Of a stretch of 64,000 nt of DNA, positions 26,616 to 35,988 are shown one piece after another (position 1 is the stretch's first letter; every line of letters starts with the position of its first letter). The notes beneath the pieces were generated by a model, which saw only the letters and a program-made list of their open reading frames with translations, made no database searches and was not told where the DNA came from. The DNA is from Parasedimentitalea huanghaiensis (lineage in GTDB: Bacteria; Pseudomonadota; Alphaproteobacteria; Rhodobacterales; Rhodobacteraceae): contig NZ_WQLV01000006.1 in assembly GCF_009753675.1 (NCBI RefSeq), positions 1 through 64,000 of the forward strand. Direction: 5' to 3'. A program made the position numbers and the translations under genes.

Positions 26616-27899
26616 TTAGTTACAGTTTGGTGTGATCTTGTTTTCCGCTGCATAGGCACCGGAATCTTCGGCAACCAATGCACCAATCACGTCGCCGTCT
26701 GTTGGTTTGAAGTCAGAGATCAACGACCAAGTCTTGCTGGACGCATCCCACTGAGTCACACCAACCAGGCCGGGGCCACCGTGGTTTTCACAGGAAACAT
26801 TGAACGAGGGGCCAAAGTTGGGCATGCCCAGATCAGCCATTTTCGCTTCGTTGATTTCCAGAGCTTCCATGCCATCGCGCATCATAGCGGCGTTGATATC
26901 AGCAGTGCCGTGGATGCCTTGGGCTGTCTTGGCGGCCTCGGCTGCAAGCATCGCTGCATACATACCGCGGTTATACAAAACAGTACCAATCTGATCGCCA
27001 GCGCCTGCTGCCTTGCCAGTATCAACCACATATTTCTGGATGTGATGGAAGACAGGGAAGTCACGACCAACATTGTGGAAGGTCAGCGCCTTATAACCAT
27101 CAGCCGCATCGCCTGCAGACATCACGTCATGCTCAGCACCGGACCACCAAACGCCGATGAAGTTTTCCATTGGGAAGCGGATGTTTGCTGCTTCCTGAAT
27201 GGCGACCTGGTTCATCACGCCCCAGCCCCACATGGTCACAAAATCCGGACGCTCGCGGCGGATTTGCAGCCACTGGCTTTTCTGTTCCTGACCAGGGTGG
27301 TCAACGGGCAGTGCCATCAGTTCAAAACCGTGTTTAGCGGACAGTTCTTCCAATGTCCGGATCGGTTCTTTGCCGTATGCCGAGTTATGGTAAACCAGAG
27401 CAATCTTCTTGCCCTTCAGGTCACCACCGTTGGATTCCAACAGGTAGTTCACAACGCCCGACGCACCATTCCAGTAGTTGGCAGGGTAGTTGAAGACGTT
27501 CGAGAACACTTCACCATTGGCAGCCGAAGTCCGACCGTAACCCATGGTGTGCAGTGGGATATTGTCAGCAGTTACTTTGGGGATCAGCTGATAGGTGATA
27601 CCAGTCGAAAGTGGTTGATAAACCAGCGCGCCTTCGCCCTTGGTGGACTCGTAGCACTCAACACCTTTTTCGGTGTTATAGCCGGTCTCACATTCGATCA
27701 GCTTGGTCATCACACCGCCGATGCCGCCATCGCGTTCGTTCAGCAGGGTGAAATAGTCAGCATAGCCATCCGCAAAGGGAATGCCGCCAGCAGCATAAGG
27801 GCCAGTACGATAGCTAAGCGATGGAAACACCAGGTCAGCCATTACAGGCCCGGCGGCCATCACGGCGCCGAGCGCCAGAGTGGTCAGTTTCAATTTCAT
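26616..27899 (-). CDS. branched-chain-type ABC transporter substrate-binding protein
   Basis: A 427-residue periplasmic binding protein of the Leu/Ile/Val (Peripla_BP_6) class, with a signal peptide (MKLKLTTLALGAVMAAGPVMA). The mature start SYRTGPYAAGGIPFADGYADYF and the inserted ECETGYNTEKGVECYE (a likely disulfide) are typical of a subgroup linked to acyl-CoA ligases. It captures the substrate for the importer. ATG at 27899 has GGGAGGA 9 bases upstream; the frame is open further but overlaps the permease gene. Substrate unknown; the neighbouring CoA ligases suggest an organic acid rather than an amino acid. Confidence 0.92.
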   Translation of the reverse strand: MKLKLTTLALGAVMAAGPVMADLVFPSLSYRTGPYAAGGIPFADGYADYFTLLNERDGGIGGVMTKLIECETGYNTEKGVECYESTKGEGALVYQPLSTGITYQLIPKVTADNIPLHTMGYGRTSAANGEVFSNVFNYPANYWNGASGVVNYLLESNGGDLKGKKIALVYHNSAYGKEPIRTLEELSAKHGFELMALPVDHPGQEQKSQWLQIRRERPDFVTMWGWGVMNQVAIQEAANIRFPMENFIGVWWSGAEHDVMSAGDAADGYKALTFHNVGRDFPVFHHIQKYVVDTGKAAGAGDQIGTVLYNRGMYAAMLAAEAAKTAQGIHGTADINAAMMRDGMEALEINEAKMADLGMPNFGPSFNVSCENHGGPGLVGVTQWDASSKTWSLISDFKPTDGDVIGALVAEDSGAYAAENKITPNCN

Positions 27900-27988
27900 C
27901 GGTATTAATCCTCCCATGGTATTATCCGATGTGGATGAAAACGGGGGCTTGATCTTATTATTCCCCCGCAGCTCAGATGCCTGCCCCG

Positions 27989-29065
27989 CTAGTGCGGGAA
28001 AGGCCAAAGTCGTAGTTTTTCTTTTGCGACACGCCATAGCTGTGCCAGACCGTGTGGTTCGACGATCAGGAACACAATGATCAATGCGCCGACAATAACC
28101 AACTGAAAATGCGCAACGATATCTGTTGGCCAGCCCAGAACATCGACACCAACAACCTTGAGCACCACCGGCAGCAACACCAGGAAGGCGGCACCGGCGA
28201 AGGAGCCAAAGATTGAACCCAGCCCGCCAATAATGACCATGAACAGCACCAAGAACGACTTGGTGATACCAAAGGCCTCGCCGACCTCCACCGCGCCCAG
28301 ATAGACCGAGAAGAACAGCGCGCCTGAAATACCGATAAAGAAGCCTGACACAGCAAAGGCGGTCAGTTTCGCCTTCAGCGGGTTCACTCCGATGATTTCA
28401 GCGGCGATATCCATGTCGCGGATCGCCATCCAGCTGCGGCCAATGGTGCCGCGTGTCAGGTTGCGGGCAACCAGAGCACAAAGGGTCAGGAAGATCAGGC
28501 TGAACATATAGGTCGCCCAAGCCGGTGCGTTGGGGCCAGTGATCATGATGCCAAACACGTCGCGCTCTGGGGCGCTGATCTGGCCAGAGGCCGAATAGTT
28601 GTAGAACCACGGCACCCGGTTAAACAACCAGACCAGAAAGAACTGCGCCGCCAGTGTTGCCACCGCCAGATAGAATCCCTTGATCCGAAGGCTGGGCAGG
28701 CCAAAGACCACGCAGACAATGGCTGTCATGCCCCCCGCCAGCAACACGTGCACAAACATGGACACCTCGGGCATCATGGTCATGAACTTGTAGCAGGCAT
28801 AGGCCCCCACCGCCATGAAACCACCGGTCCCCAGGCTAACCTGACCAGCATAGCCCACTAGAATGTTCAGCCCGATTGCGGCAATTGCATAGATCAGAAA
28901 CGGCAGCAGGATCGCATTGGCCCAGTAGTCATTGATAACAAACGGCACCACCAGAAAGGCAATCGCCAGAACAGCATAATACCGGAACCGGTCAAACTTG
29001 ATCGGGAAGGTCTGGCTGTCTTGTTCGTAGGAGGTTTTGAAATCTCCGGCTTCACGATAGAACAT
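27989..29065 (-). CDS. branched-chain-type ABC transporter permease (LivM-like)
   Basis: A 358-residue polytopic protein with 8-10 helices of the LivM family. The conserved segment GLNILVGYAGQVSLGTGGFMAVGAYA is near residue 65, and the cytoplasmic coupling region RSWMAIRDMDIAAEIIGVNPLKAKL near 220. It forms the translocation pore together with the LivH-like permease encoded 115 bases upstream. Confidence 0.94.
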   Translation of the reverse strand: MFYREAGDFKTSYEQDSQTFPIKFDRFRYYAVLAIAFLVVPFVINDYWANAILLPFLIYAIAAIGLNILVGYAGQVSLGTGGFMAVGAYACYKFMTMMPEVSMFVHVLLAGGMTAIVCVVFGLPSLRIKGFYLAVATLAAQFFLVWLFNRVPWFYNYSASGQISAPERDVFGIMITGPNAPAWATYMFSLIFLTLCALVARNLTRGTIGRSWMAIRDMDIAAEIIGVNPLKAKLTAFAVSGFFIGISGALFFSVYLGAVEVGEAFGITKSFLVLFMVIIGGLGSIFGSFAGAAFLVLLPVVLKVVGVDVLGWPTDIVAHFQLVIVGALIIVFLIVEPHGLAQLWRVAKEKLRLWPFPH

Positions 29066-29180
29066 GACTTAGATGCTCCCCTGTTCCTGCGAACGGTTTA
29101 GATCCGCTGCATTGTGTTGTTTCGTCTTTGATGCGGCTTTGCCTACCTTGGCAAAACAAGCGGCGAAGATCGGATCGGTA

Positions 29181-30176
29181 TTAAACCCTTTCAATGATCT
29201 TCTCCCCAAACAGCCCCTGCGGACGGAACACCAGGAACAACAGCGCCAGCACATAGGCGAACCAGTTCTCGGTTGCACCGCCAACCAGCGGGCCAATCCA
29301 GAATTCGAACATTTTCTCGCCCACGCCGATGATCAAGCCACCTACAATGGCGCCAGGGATTGAGGTGAAACCACCTAACATCAGCACTGGCAGCGCCTTG
29401 AGTGCGATCAACGATAGCGAGAACTGCACGCCCGATTTTGTGCCCCACATGATACCTGCAACCAGCGCGACGAAACCCGCAACCGACCAGACCAGCACCC
29501 AGATAAAGTTCAACGAAATACCAACCGACAATGCCGCCTGATGGTCATCCGCCACAGCCCGCATAGCGCGGCCTTGTTTGGTGTACTGTGAAAACAGCAC
29601 CAGCCCGACCACCAACAGCGCCGCAACGATGGTCGCCACCATGTCCAGATTGTCGATAAAGAAGCCATAGAAATTTTCACTGCCCAGACCGGCGGTCATG
29701 TCTTCGATCCAGAACGATCCTCCCTGCGGCAGGCCAACGTCCAGCTTCTTGATCTCGGATCCCCACATCAGGTCGGAAACGCCTTCAAGGAAGTAAGCCA
29801 GACCAATTGTCGCCATAAACAGGATAATCGGCTCTTGCCCAACCAGATGGCGCATCACCAATCGCTGTACCAGCCAGGCAAAGCCAACCATCACGCCCAC
29901 TGTTAAAATGATCGCCAGAAACGCCGGCACATGCCAGCCAAAGTGATGGATCTCTGTGCCAAACACCGCGTTGATGATATGGCTGAACGGCACCTGGCCA
30001 TTCATGATCCCCACCAACGTCATCGCTGCAAACAGCGCCATAACACCTTGGGCATAGTTGAAAATTCCGGAAGCCTTGTAAATCAACACAAAGCCAAGCG
30101 CTACCAGCGCATAGAGCACCCCGGCCATCAACCCGTTGATGAAAACCTCGGTGGCGAATAGAAACTGATCAGGCAT
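29181..30176 (-). CDS. branched-chain-type ABC transporter permease (LivH-like)
   Basis: A 331-residue polytopic protein of the LivH family. LMAGVLYALVALGFVLIYKASGIFNYAQG near the N-terminus is the hallmark, and GRAMRAVADDHQAALSVGI is the ATPase-coupling loop. It pairs with the LivM-like permease downstream. It starts 29 bases after the LivG-like gene ends. Confidence 0.95.
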   Translation of the reverse strand: MPDQFLFATEVFINGLMAGVLYALVALGFVLIYKASGIFNYAQGVMALFAAMTLVGIMNGQVPFSHIINAVFGTEIHHFGWHVPAFLAIILTVGVMVGFAWLVQRLVMRHLVGQEPIILFMATIGLAYFLEGVSDLMWGSEIKKLDVGLPQGGSFWIEDMTAGLGSENFYGFFIDNLDMVATIVAALLVVGLVLFSQYTKQGRAMRAVADDHQAALSVGISLNFIWVLVWSVAGFVALVAGIMWGTKSGVQFSLSLIALKALPVLMLGGFTSIPGAIVGGLIIGVGEKMFEFWIGPLVGGATENWFAYVLALLFLVFRPQGLFGEKIIERV

Positions 30177-30205
30177 CAGTACGTCCTCTCATGTCTGTCA
30201 GAAAA

Positions 30206-31024
30206 TCAGTCACTCGACACCCCCAGATAGGCATCAATCACTGCCTGATTGTTGCGGACTTCGTCCGGTGTGCCATCGCCAATCTTTTTACCGTAGTCCA
30301 TCACAACCACCCGGTCGGACAGATCCATCACCACGCCCATGTCGTGTTCGATCAAGGCAATGGTGGTGCCAAATTCGTCGTTCACATCCAGGATAAAGCG
30401 GCTCATGTCCTCTTTTTCCTCGACGTTCATGCCCGCCATCGGTTCATCCAGCAGCAACAGTTTGGGTTCGGCCGCCAGCGCGCGCGCCAGTTCCACCCGC
30501 TTTTTCAACCCGTAAGGCAACCGCGCCACGGGTGTTTTGCGGATGTGCTGGATTTCCAGAAAGTCGATGATCTTTTCAGCAACTTCACGGTTCGCCACTT
30601 CTTCGGCCTCTGCCTTGCCCTTCCACAGGGCTTGCGAGAACAGACCCGATTTCATGTAGGACAGCCGCCCGGTCATCACGTTGTCCAGCACACTCATGCC
30701 TTCAAACAGCGCGATATTCTGGAACGTCCGCGCGATCCCTTGCTGTGCAACCTCATAGGGGCGCATCTGGGGCCGCGGTTTACCGTGGAACCAAACTTCA
30801 CCTTCTTGCGGCACATAGAACCCAGAGATCACGTTCAGCATTGATGATTTGCCGGCACCGTTAGGTCCGATAATCGCGCGAATTTCTCCCTCACGAATGT
30901 CGAAACTGATGTCCTTGATCGCCACCACACCGCCAAAACGCAGGGTGATGTTCTTCATTTCCATCACTACGCCGCCAATCTTGCGGCCGTCTTCAGTGAT
31001 ATAACCGTCCTGCATATCTTTCAC
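30206..31024 (-). CDS. branched-chain-type ABC transporter ATP-binding protein (LivG-like)
   Basis: A 272-residue ATPase with Walker A GPNGAGKSS near residue 52, Walker B PKLLLLDEPMAGMN, and the LivG-type second motif IEHDMGVVMDLSDRVVVMD. The usual signature is modified here: the region reads ARLPYGLKKRVELARAL, with YGLKKR in place of LSGGQ, which is common in this subfamily. GTG at 31024 is given as the start; an ATG three codons later (31015) is equally plausible. Confidence 0.93.
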   Translation of the reverse strand: MKDMQDGYITEDGRKIGGVVMEMKNITLRFGGVVAIKDISFDIREGEIRAIIGPNGAGKSSMLNVISGFYVPQEGEVWFHGKPRPQMRPYEVAQQGIARTFQNIALFEGMSVLDNVMTGRLSYMKSGLFSQALWKGKAEAEEVANREVAEKIIDFLEIQHIRKTPVARLPYGLKKRVELARALAAEPKLLLLDEPMAGMNVEEKEDMSRFILDVNDEFGTTIALIEHDMGVVMDLSDRVVVMDYGKKIGDGTPDEVRNNQAVIDAYLGVSSD

Positions 31025-31106
31025 GACTCCGCGCCCTTCTTTTTGCCGGAAATACTCGCGCCGCAGGCCTGAATGTGCCGCGCAGCGGCTCCTGTCCTTG
31101 CGATGA

Positions 31107-33080
31107 TCATTCTGCCGCTACCTTGTGCCCCATCGAGGACACAACCTCGGCATCCGCAATTTCCAGTGTGGCGCTGATTGCACCTTTGCGACCGTCTTCA
31201 TATGTCACCTCAGTCGTGGTCGAGATGGTCTCGGAGCCGTCGTAGAGCGCGGCGATGATGTCAGCGAACTTGTCCTCGACAATGCGGCGGCGCACTTTGC
31301 GGGTGCGGGTCATTTCGCCGTCATCCGCATCCAGTTCTTTGTGTAACACCACAAAACGATGCACCTGACAGCCCGACAACATCGGATCTTCGGCCACAGA
31401 TTTGTTGACCGTGGACACATGCTCGCGAATGCTTGCCAGCACTTTTGGATGACCCGCGAGCTCCTGATACGATGCATAGGCGATGTTGTTGCGTTCGGCC
31501 CAATTGCCCACCGCCGTCAAGTCGATGTTGATGAAGGCAACACAGCGATCCTTGCCATTACCGAACAGCACTGCCTCCAGAATATCCGGATAGAACTTCA
31601 GTTTATTCTCGACATATTTAGGGGCAAACATGCTGCCATCAGCCATTTTGCCAACGTCCTTGGCCCGGTCGATGATGCGCAGATGCCCTGACTTGTCTTC
31701 AAAGAAACCCGCATCACCTGTGGCGACCCAGCCTTCGGGGTCTTTGGTGTCTGCAGTGCTTTCTGGGTTCTTGTAATACTCAACAAAGGTGCCGGGCGAG
31801 CGATAGAAAATCTCGCCGTTGTCTGCGATTTTGATCTCTACGTCCGGTGCAGGAATACCAACAGTGTCAGCACGCACTTCGCCGTCTGGCTGCACCGTGA
31901 TAAACACCGTGGCCTCTGTCTGACCATAGAGCTGCTTTAGGTTAATACCCAGCGAACGGTAGAATTCAAAAATCTCGGGTCCGATGGCCTCACCAGCGGT
32001 ATAACCAACGCGTACTTTGCCAAAGCCAAGCGTATCTTTCAGTGGTCCATAGACCAGAAAGTCGCCGAGCGCATATTTCATCCGGTCCATAAACCCGACA
32101 GGTTTATCATCCAGAATGGCCGGTCCTACTTTTTTGGCATGGGCCATGAAGTGATGGAACATCTTGCGCTTAAAATTACCGGCATCTTCCATCCGGATCA
32201 TCACGTTGGTCAGCTGGGTCTCAAACACTCGCGGTGGTGCGAAATAGTAGCTCGGGCCGATCTCGCGCAGATCGGTCATCATGGTTTCAGCGCTTTCCGG
32301 ACAGTTCACGCAGAACCCGGTCCAGTAAGCCTGCCCAACGGAAAAGATAAAATCGCCAACCCAGGCCATCGGCAGATAGGCCAGAATTTCATCGTCCAAT
32401 CCAAGTTTATCAAACTCAGATGCGTTTTTGGCGCTTTCAATCACGTTACGATTGGAAAGCACCACGCCCTTGGGCTTGCCAGTAGTACCTGAGGTGTACA
32501 GCATCACACAGGTGCTGTCGTAGGTCAGCTCGTCACGACGTTTTTTCAGTTCAGGAATAAATTCATCATAAGCCGCGCGGCCCTGATCCTGCACATGGCT
32601 GTACTGGTGGAGTTGCGAGTGGTCGTATTTCCGCAGCCCGCGTGGGTCGAGATACAGCAGATGTTCGAACTGGTGCAATTGATCTTGCACCTCGATCACC
32701 TTGTCGACCTGCTCCTGATCGGTAACAACAACAAAACGCGCACCACAGTGGCTTAGCACATAGGCCATCTCTTCTGCGTTGGCGTCCTGATACAGGGGCA
32801 CTGGGATCGCGCCGACCGATTGGGCGGCAACCATCGACCAATACATATAGGGACGGTTGCGGCCAATCACGGCGATAAAGTCGCCCTTGTTGACGCCAAG
32901 GTTGATCAGACCCAGCGCCAAAGCCTCGATTTCTTTTTCCGCCTCGGCCCAGCTCCAGCATTGCCAAATGCCAAATTCCTTCTCCCGGTAGGCGGGTGAA
33001 TGAGCGAACTGTTTCGCATTGCGTTGAAGCAGCGCCGGCAGGGACAGTAGTCCCTCGGCGCCCGACTGCGTCTGAGCCAA
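31107..33080 (-). CDS. AMP-dependent long-chain acyl-CoA synthetase-like protein
   Basis: A 657-residue adenylate-forming enzyme of the FadD/long-chain class. The AMP-binding P-loop is YTSGTTGKPKG near residue 190, then VGYTAGEAIGPEIFEFYRSLG, LYGQTEATVF and GWVATGDAGFFEDKSGHLRIIDRAKD. It activates a carboxylic acid with CoA. The start is TTG at 33080, chosen because a perfect AGGAGG lies 8 bases before it; a longer frame runs to 33425 without such a site. It is the first gene of an operon with the importer and a second ligase, and is divergent from the sensor kinase. Confidence 0.88.
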   Translation of the reverse strand: MAQTQSGAEGLLSLPALLQRNAKQFAHSPAYREKEFGIWQCWSWAEAEKEIEALALGLINLGVNKGDFIAVIGRNRPYMYWSMVAAQSVGAIPVPLYQDANAEEMAYVLSHCGARFVVVTDQEQVDKVIEVQDQLHQFEHLLYLDPRGLRKYDHSQLHQYSHVQDQGRAAYDEFIPELKKRRDELTYDSTCVMLYTSGTTGKPKGVVLSNRNVIESAKNASEFDKLGLDDEILAYLPMAWVGDFIFSVGQAYWTGFCVNCPESAETMMTDLREIGPSYYFAPPRVFETQLTNVMIRMEDAGNFKRKMFHHFMAHAKKVGPAILDDKPVGFMDRMKYALGDFLVYGPLKDTLGFGKVRVGYTAGEAIGPEIFEFYRSLGINLKQLYGQTEATVFITVQPDGEVRADTVGIPAPDVEIKIADNGEIFYRSPGTFVEYYKNPESTADTKDPEGWVATGDAGFFEDKSGHLRIIDRAKDVGKMADGSMFAPKYVENKLKFYPDILEAVLFGNGKDRCVAFINIDLTAVGNWAERNNIAYASYQELAGHPKVLASIREHVSTVNKSVAEDPMLSGCQVHRFVVLHKELDADDGEMTRTRKVRRRIVEDKFADIIAALYDGSETISTTTEVTYEDGRKGAISATLEIADAEVVSSMGHKVAAE

Positions 33081-33305
33081 TGTATTCTCCTCCCACTCCG
33101 GCCCTCCCGGCCGAACTGATCGCATTGCGCGATTCTGTCCCCGATTAGGGACGACACAATGATTGTCCGTCAACTTTTTCGTGAAGTTTTCCCAATTGTT
33201 ACGAATTGTAACAGCTCGCCGGAGGTGTTGGCAGACTGCGCAATTCTGCCGCGCCCCCTTTGCCAAAGGGCTCAGCGGTGCTAGCCCTAGCGGCGGGAGA
33301 TCAGG

Positions 33306-35207
33306 ATGGACAAAGCCAACAAGCAAACAACCGCGATGACCATGGCCGGGCTGAACCTGATTGCACAGGCTCTGTCTATCTATGATGACGACTTGAATTT
33401 GGCTGTGTGCAACCGCCGCTTCCAAGAAATGTTTGCCCTACCCGACCATCTGGTCACCCCCGGCGCCCGTTTTGACGACACCATCCGATTTATCGCCCTA
33501 AGCGGCGAATATGGCCCCGTAGAAGATATCGACGACCTGGTGCAACAACGGGTGGATCAGGCCAAAGACTTTGTTCCGCACTATCTGGAACGCGAACGTG
33601 GCAACGGCCAGATGATTTCCATTGAAGGTGCGCCCTTACCAAATGGCGGCTGGGTCACTGTTTATACCGATATCACCCATACCAAACAGGTTGAACATCT
33701 GTTGCGCGCCCGGTCCGAGGAATTGTCAGAGCAGGTGCTGGCCCACACTGAACAGCTTTCAGCCACCAACCGTGAATTGGCAGCGTCGAATAGTTCACTG
33801 GAAGAAATCAAAAGCCAATTGACCGAAATCGAGCGACGCACCCGATTGACCACAGAAATGATGCCTGCCCATATCGCACACGTTGATGAGGATGGACACT
33901 ACACCTACACCAACCGACGCCTAAGCGCGGTGTTTCCGGGCCGACCCTCCAAGATCCTGGGCCTTCACATGCGTGACGCATTGGGAGATTCAACCTACGC
34001 CCGAATTGAGCCTCATCTGCGCGCAGCCTATCAGGGCAAGAACCCAGTTTTCGAATTCACCGAAGACCACGGAAGTCACCGTATTCGGGTGGCTCTGACC
34101 CCAGATCCGTCGGGCGGGGTTTATATCCTGTCCATGGATATCACCGAAGAAACCCAAACCCGCGTTGCCTTGCAACAAGCACGCCGTCGCGAAATGGCGG
34201 CACAGATGACCAGCGGATTGGCACATGACTTCTCCAACCTGCTCACCATCATTCTGGGAATGCAAAGCAAGCTAGAGAAATTGGGGTTACCCACGGAGTC
34301 CGGTGATCTGGTGCAGGCCACATTGTCAGCGGCACGTCGGGGCGGACGTCTGTTGAACCGGATTGCCGATATGACCGGCAATCGAACTCTTCGCCCCCGC
34401 GCCACTGACATGCACGCACTGTTGCGTGAATTGAAAATTCTGGCCACGCCGTCCCTGCCGCAAGCGGTTGGGTTGAGTGTATTGGATAACACGCCTGACC
34501 CGGCGGTATTGCTGGATCCGGGAATGTTGCAAGACGCGCTGCTAAATCTGATCCTGAATGCCCGTGACGCCTGCGGGACAAGTGGTCAGATCACGGTCAG
34601 CGCCCATACTGTCGGTGAAACTTGGTTAGAAATCAGCGTCAACGACACCGGCCCCGGATTTTCCTCAACTGCATTGGACAAAGCACTGAACCCGTTTTTC
34701 ACCACCAAAGGGGGTGAAGGGTCGGGGTTGGGCCTGCCGATGGTCTATGACACCGTAAAATTGGCAGGCGGCGATATGCACATCGGCAATACGGTCTCGG
34801 GTGCCAGTGTCACCCTACGACTACCCTACCGAGCGGCCCCCGACGCCCGCGGCGGTCTTGCGCTGTTGGTTGAGGACAGCGAAGATTTACGCGCAACGTT
34901 CCGGGACATGCTGATTGATCTGGGATATTCAGTGATCGAGGCAACATCGGTTGACGAAGCCTGCGCGCTGGCCGCTGACTTGCCCGATATTTCTCTGATC
35001 CTGTCAGATATCCACCTGCAAGGGGATGCGACTGGGCTGGACCTGTTGACCCGCATGCAAGGATCAGATCTGCCTTGCCTGCTGATGACATCTTTGCCGG
35101 TAAATGACCCCCTGCACCAGACCGCACTGCGACACGGCCCTGTCTTGCAAAAACCCTTTACCACTGACCAGCTCTCTGCGCTGCTCAACCCGGAGACCAC
35201 GGCATGA
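33306..35207 (+). CDS. PAS-domain hybrid sensor histidine kinase
   Basis: A 633-residue cytoplasmic kinase without membrane segments. Order: N-terminal PAS (about 10-125, LSIYDDDLNLAVCNRRF), a coiled coil (125-180), a second PAS (180-290), HisKA with phospho-acceptor His307 (GLAHDFSNLL), HATPase with N box LILNARDAC, DTGPGF and GEGSGLGLP, and a C-terminal receiver with Asp568. It probably senses a soluble ligand or redox state and relays to the response regulator whose ATG overlaps its stop. Divergent from the CoA-synthetase/ABC operon, which is the likely target. Confidence 0.92.
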   Translation: MDKANKQTTAMTMAGLNLIAQALSIYDDDLNLAVCNRRFQEMFALPDHLVTPGARFDDTIRFIALSGEYGPVEDIDDLVQQRVDQAKDFVPHYLERERGNGQMISIEGAPLPNGGWVTVYTDITHTKQVEHLLRARSEELSEQVLAHTEQLSATNRELAASNSSLEEIKSQLTEIERRTRLTTEMMPAHIAHVDEDGHYTYTNRRLSAVFPGRPSKILGLHMRDALGDSTYARIEPHLRAAYQGKNPVFEFTEDHGSHRIRVALTPDPSGGVYILSMDITEETQTRVALQQARRREMAAQMTSGLAHDFSNLLTIILGMQSKLEKLGLPTESGDLVQATLSAARRGGRLLNRIADMTGNRTLRPRATDMHALLRELKILATPSLPQAVGLSVLDNTPDPAVLLDPGMLQDALLNLILNARDACGTSGQITVSAHTVGETWLEISVNDTGPGFSSTALDKALNPFFTTKGGEGSGLGLPMVYDTVKLAGGDMHIGNTVSGASVTLRLPYRAAPDARGGLALLVEDSEDLRATFRDMLIDLGYSVIEATSVDEACALAADLPDISLILSDIHLQGDATGLDLLTRMQGSDLPCLLMTSLPVNDPLHQTALRHGPVLQKPFTTDQLSALLNPETTA

Positions 35208-35908
35208 CCACGCCCCTGATCACCATTCTGGATGACGAGCCCGAAATTCGACGGATCTTGACCGATGCGCTGGATGAAGCTGGCTTTCGCACCCAGAGTT
35301 TCTCGCGAGCCCGCGAATTTGAGGCCTCACTGAAACGAGTAACGCCAGATGTTTGTTTAGTAGATCTGTCGCTGCCAGATACTGATGGCTTAGCGCTTGT
35401 ACACAGGCTAGCACTGGAACAGGGCGCGGCAGTAATCATCATTTCAGGCCGGGCACAGGTGCAGGACCGGGTCACTGGGTTGGAACTGGGCGCAGACGAT
35501 TACATCACCAAACCCTTTGACCCTGCCGAAGTGGTGGCCCGGGTCCGGGCAAGATTGCGCAGTGGACCGCGTCAAACAACACAGTCAGGGAATACTGCCC
35601 AGTTTTCCGGCTGGACCGCCCATTTCGACCGCTACATGCTGGAAGATGACAAGGGCGAAGAAACACCATTCTCCCACGCTGAGGGCGAAGTCCTGCGGTT
35701 GTTCCTTGATAGCCCCAAGCGGCTGATCTCAAGGGCACAGATGCAGGAAATGTTGGGCGGCGCTGCCGGGGATAGCTTTGACCGGGCGATGGATGTACGT
35801 ATTTCACGGTTGCGGACCAAGCTACGCGAAGATCCCAAAAATCCTCGCCTTATCAAAACCATCTACGGTGCAGGCTACATTTTCCTTGGGGATGTCAGCT
35901 GGAGTTGA
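35204..35908 (+). CDS. OmpR-family response regulator
   Basis: A 234-residue regulator: receiver domain with acidic pair DDEPE near residue 10, phospho-acceptor Asp54 (LVDLSLPD) and conserved Lys in ITKPFDP, then a winged-helix DNA-binding domain (FSHAEGEVLRLFL through GAGYIF). The ATG overlaps the kinase stop (ATGA), so the two proteins form one two-component pair. Targets are not shown, but the divergent acyl-CoA synthetase operon is the closest. Confidence 0.93.
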   Translation: MTTPLITILDDEPEIRRILTDALDEAGFRTQSFSRAREFEASLKRVTPDVCLVDLSLPDTDGLALVHRLALEQGAAVIIISGRAQVQDRVTGLELGADDYITKPFDPAEVVARVRARLRSGPRQTTQSGNTAQFSGWTAHFDRYMLEDDKGEETPFSHAEGEVLRLFLDSPKRLISRAQMQEMLGGAAGDSFDRAMDVRISRLRTKLREDPKNPRLIKTIYGAGYIFLGDVSWS

Positions 35909-35988
35909 TTGGACCGTTGCAATGAGTGCCCCCTGAACTATGGTCAGACTGGACTAGTGTCAGCACCTTCAGAACAAAGGTATTTCTT

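Noticed and set aside
26436-27908. Long plus-strand frame (about 490 codons) opposite the solute-binding protein gene
   Set aside because: Antisense shadow of a well-supported gene; no domain or ribosome site.
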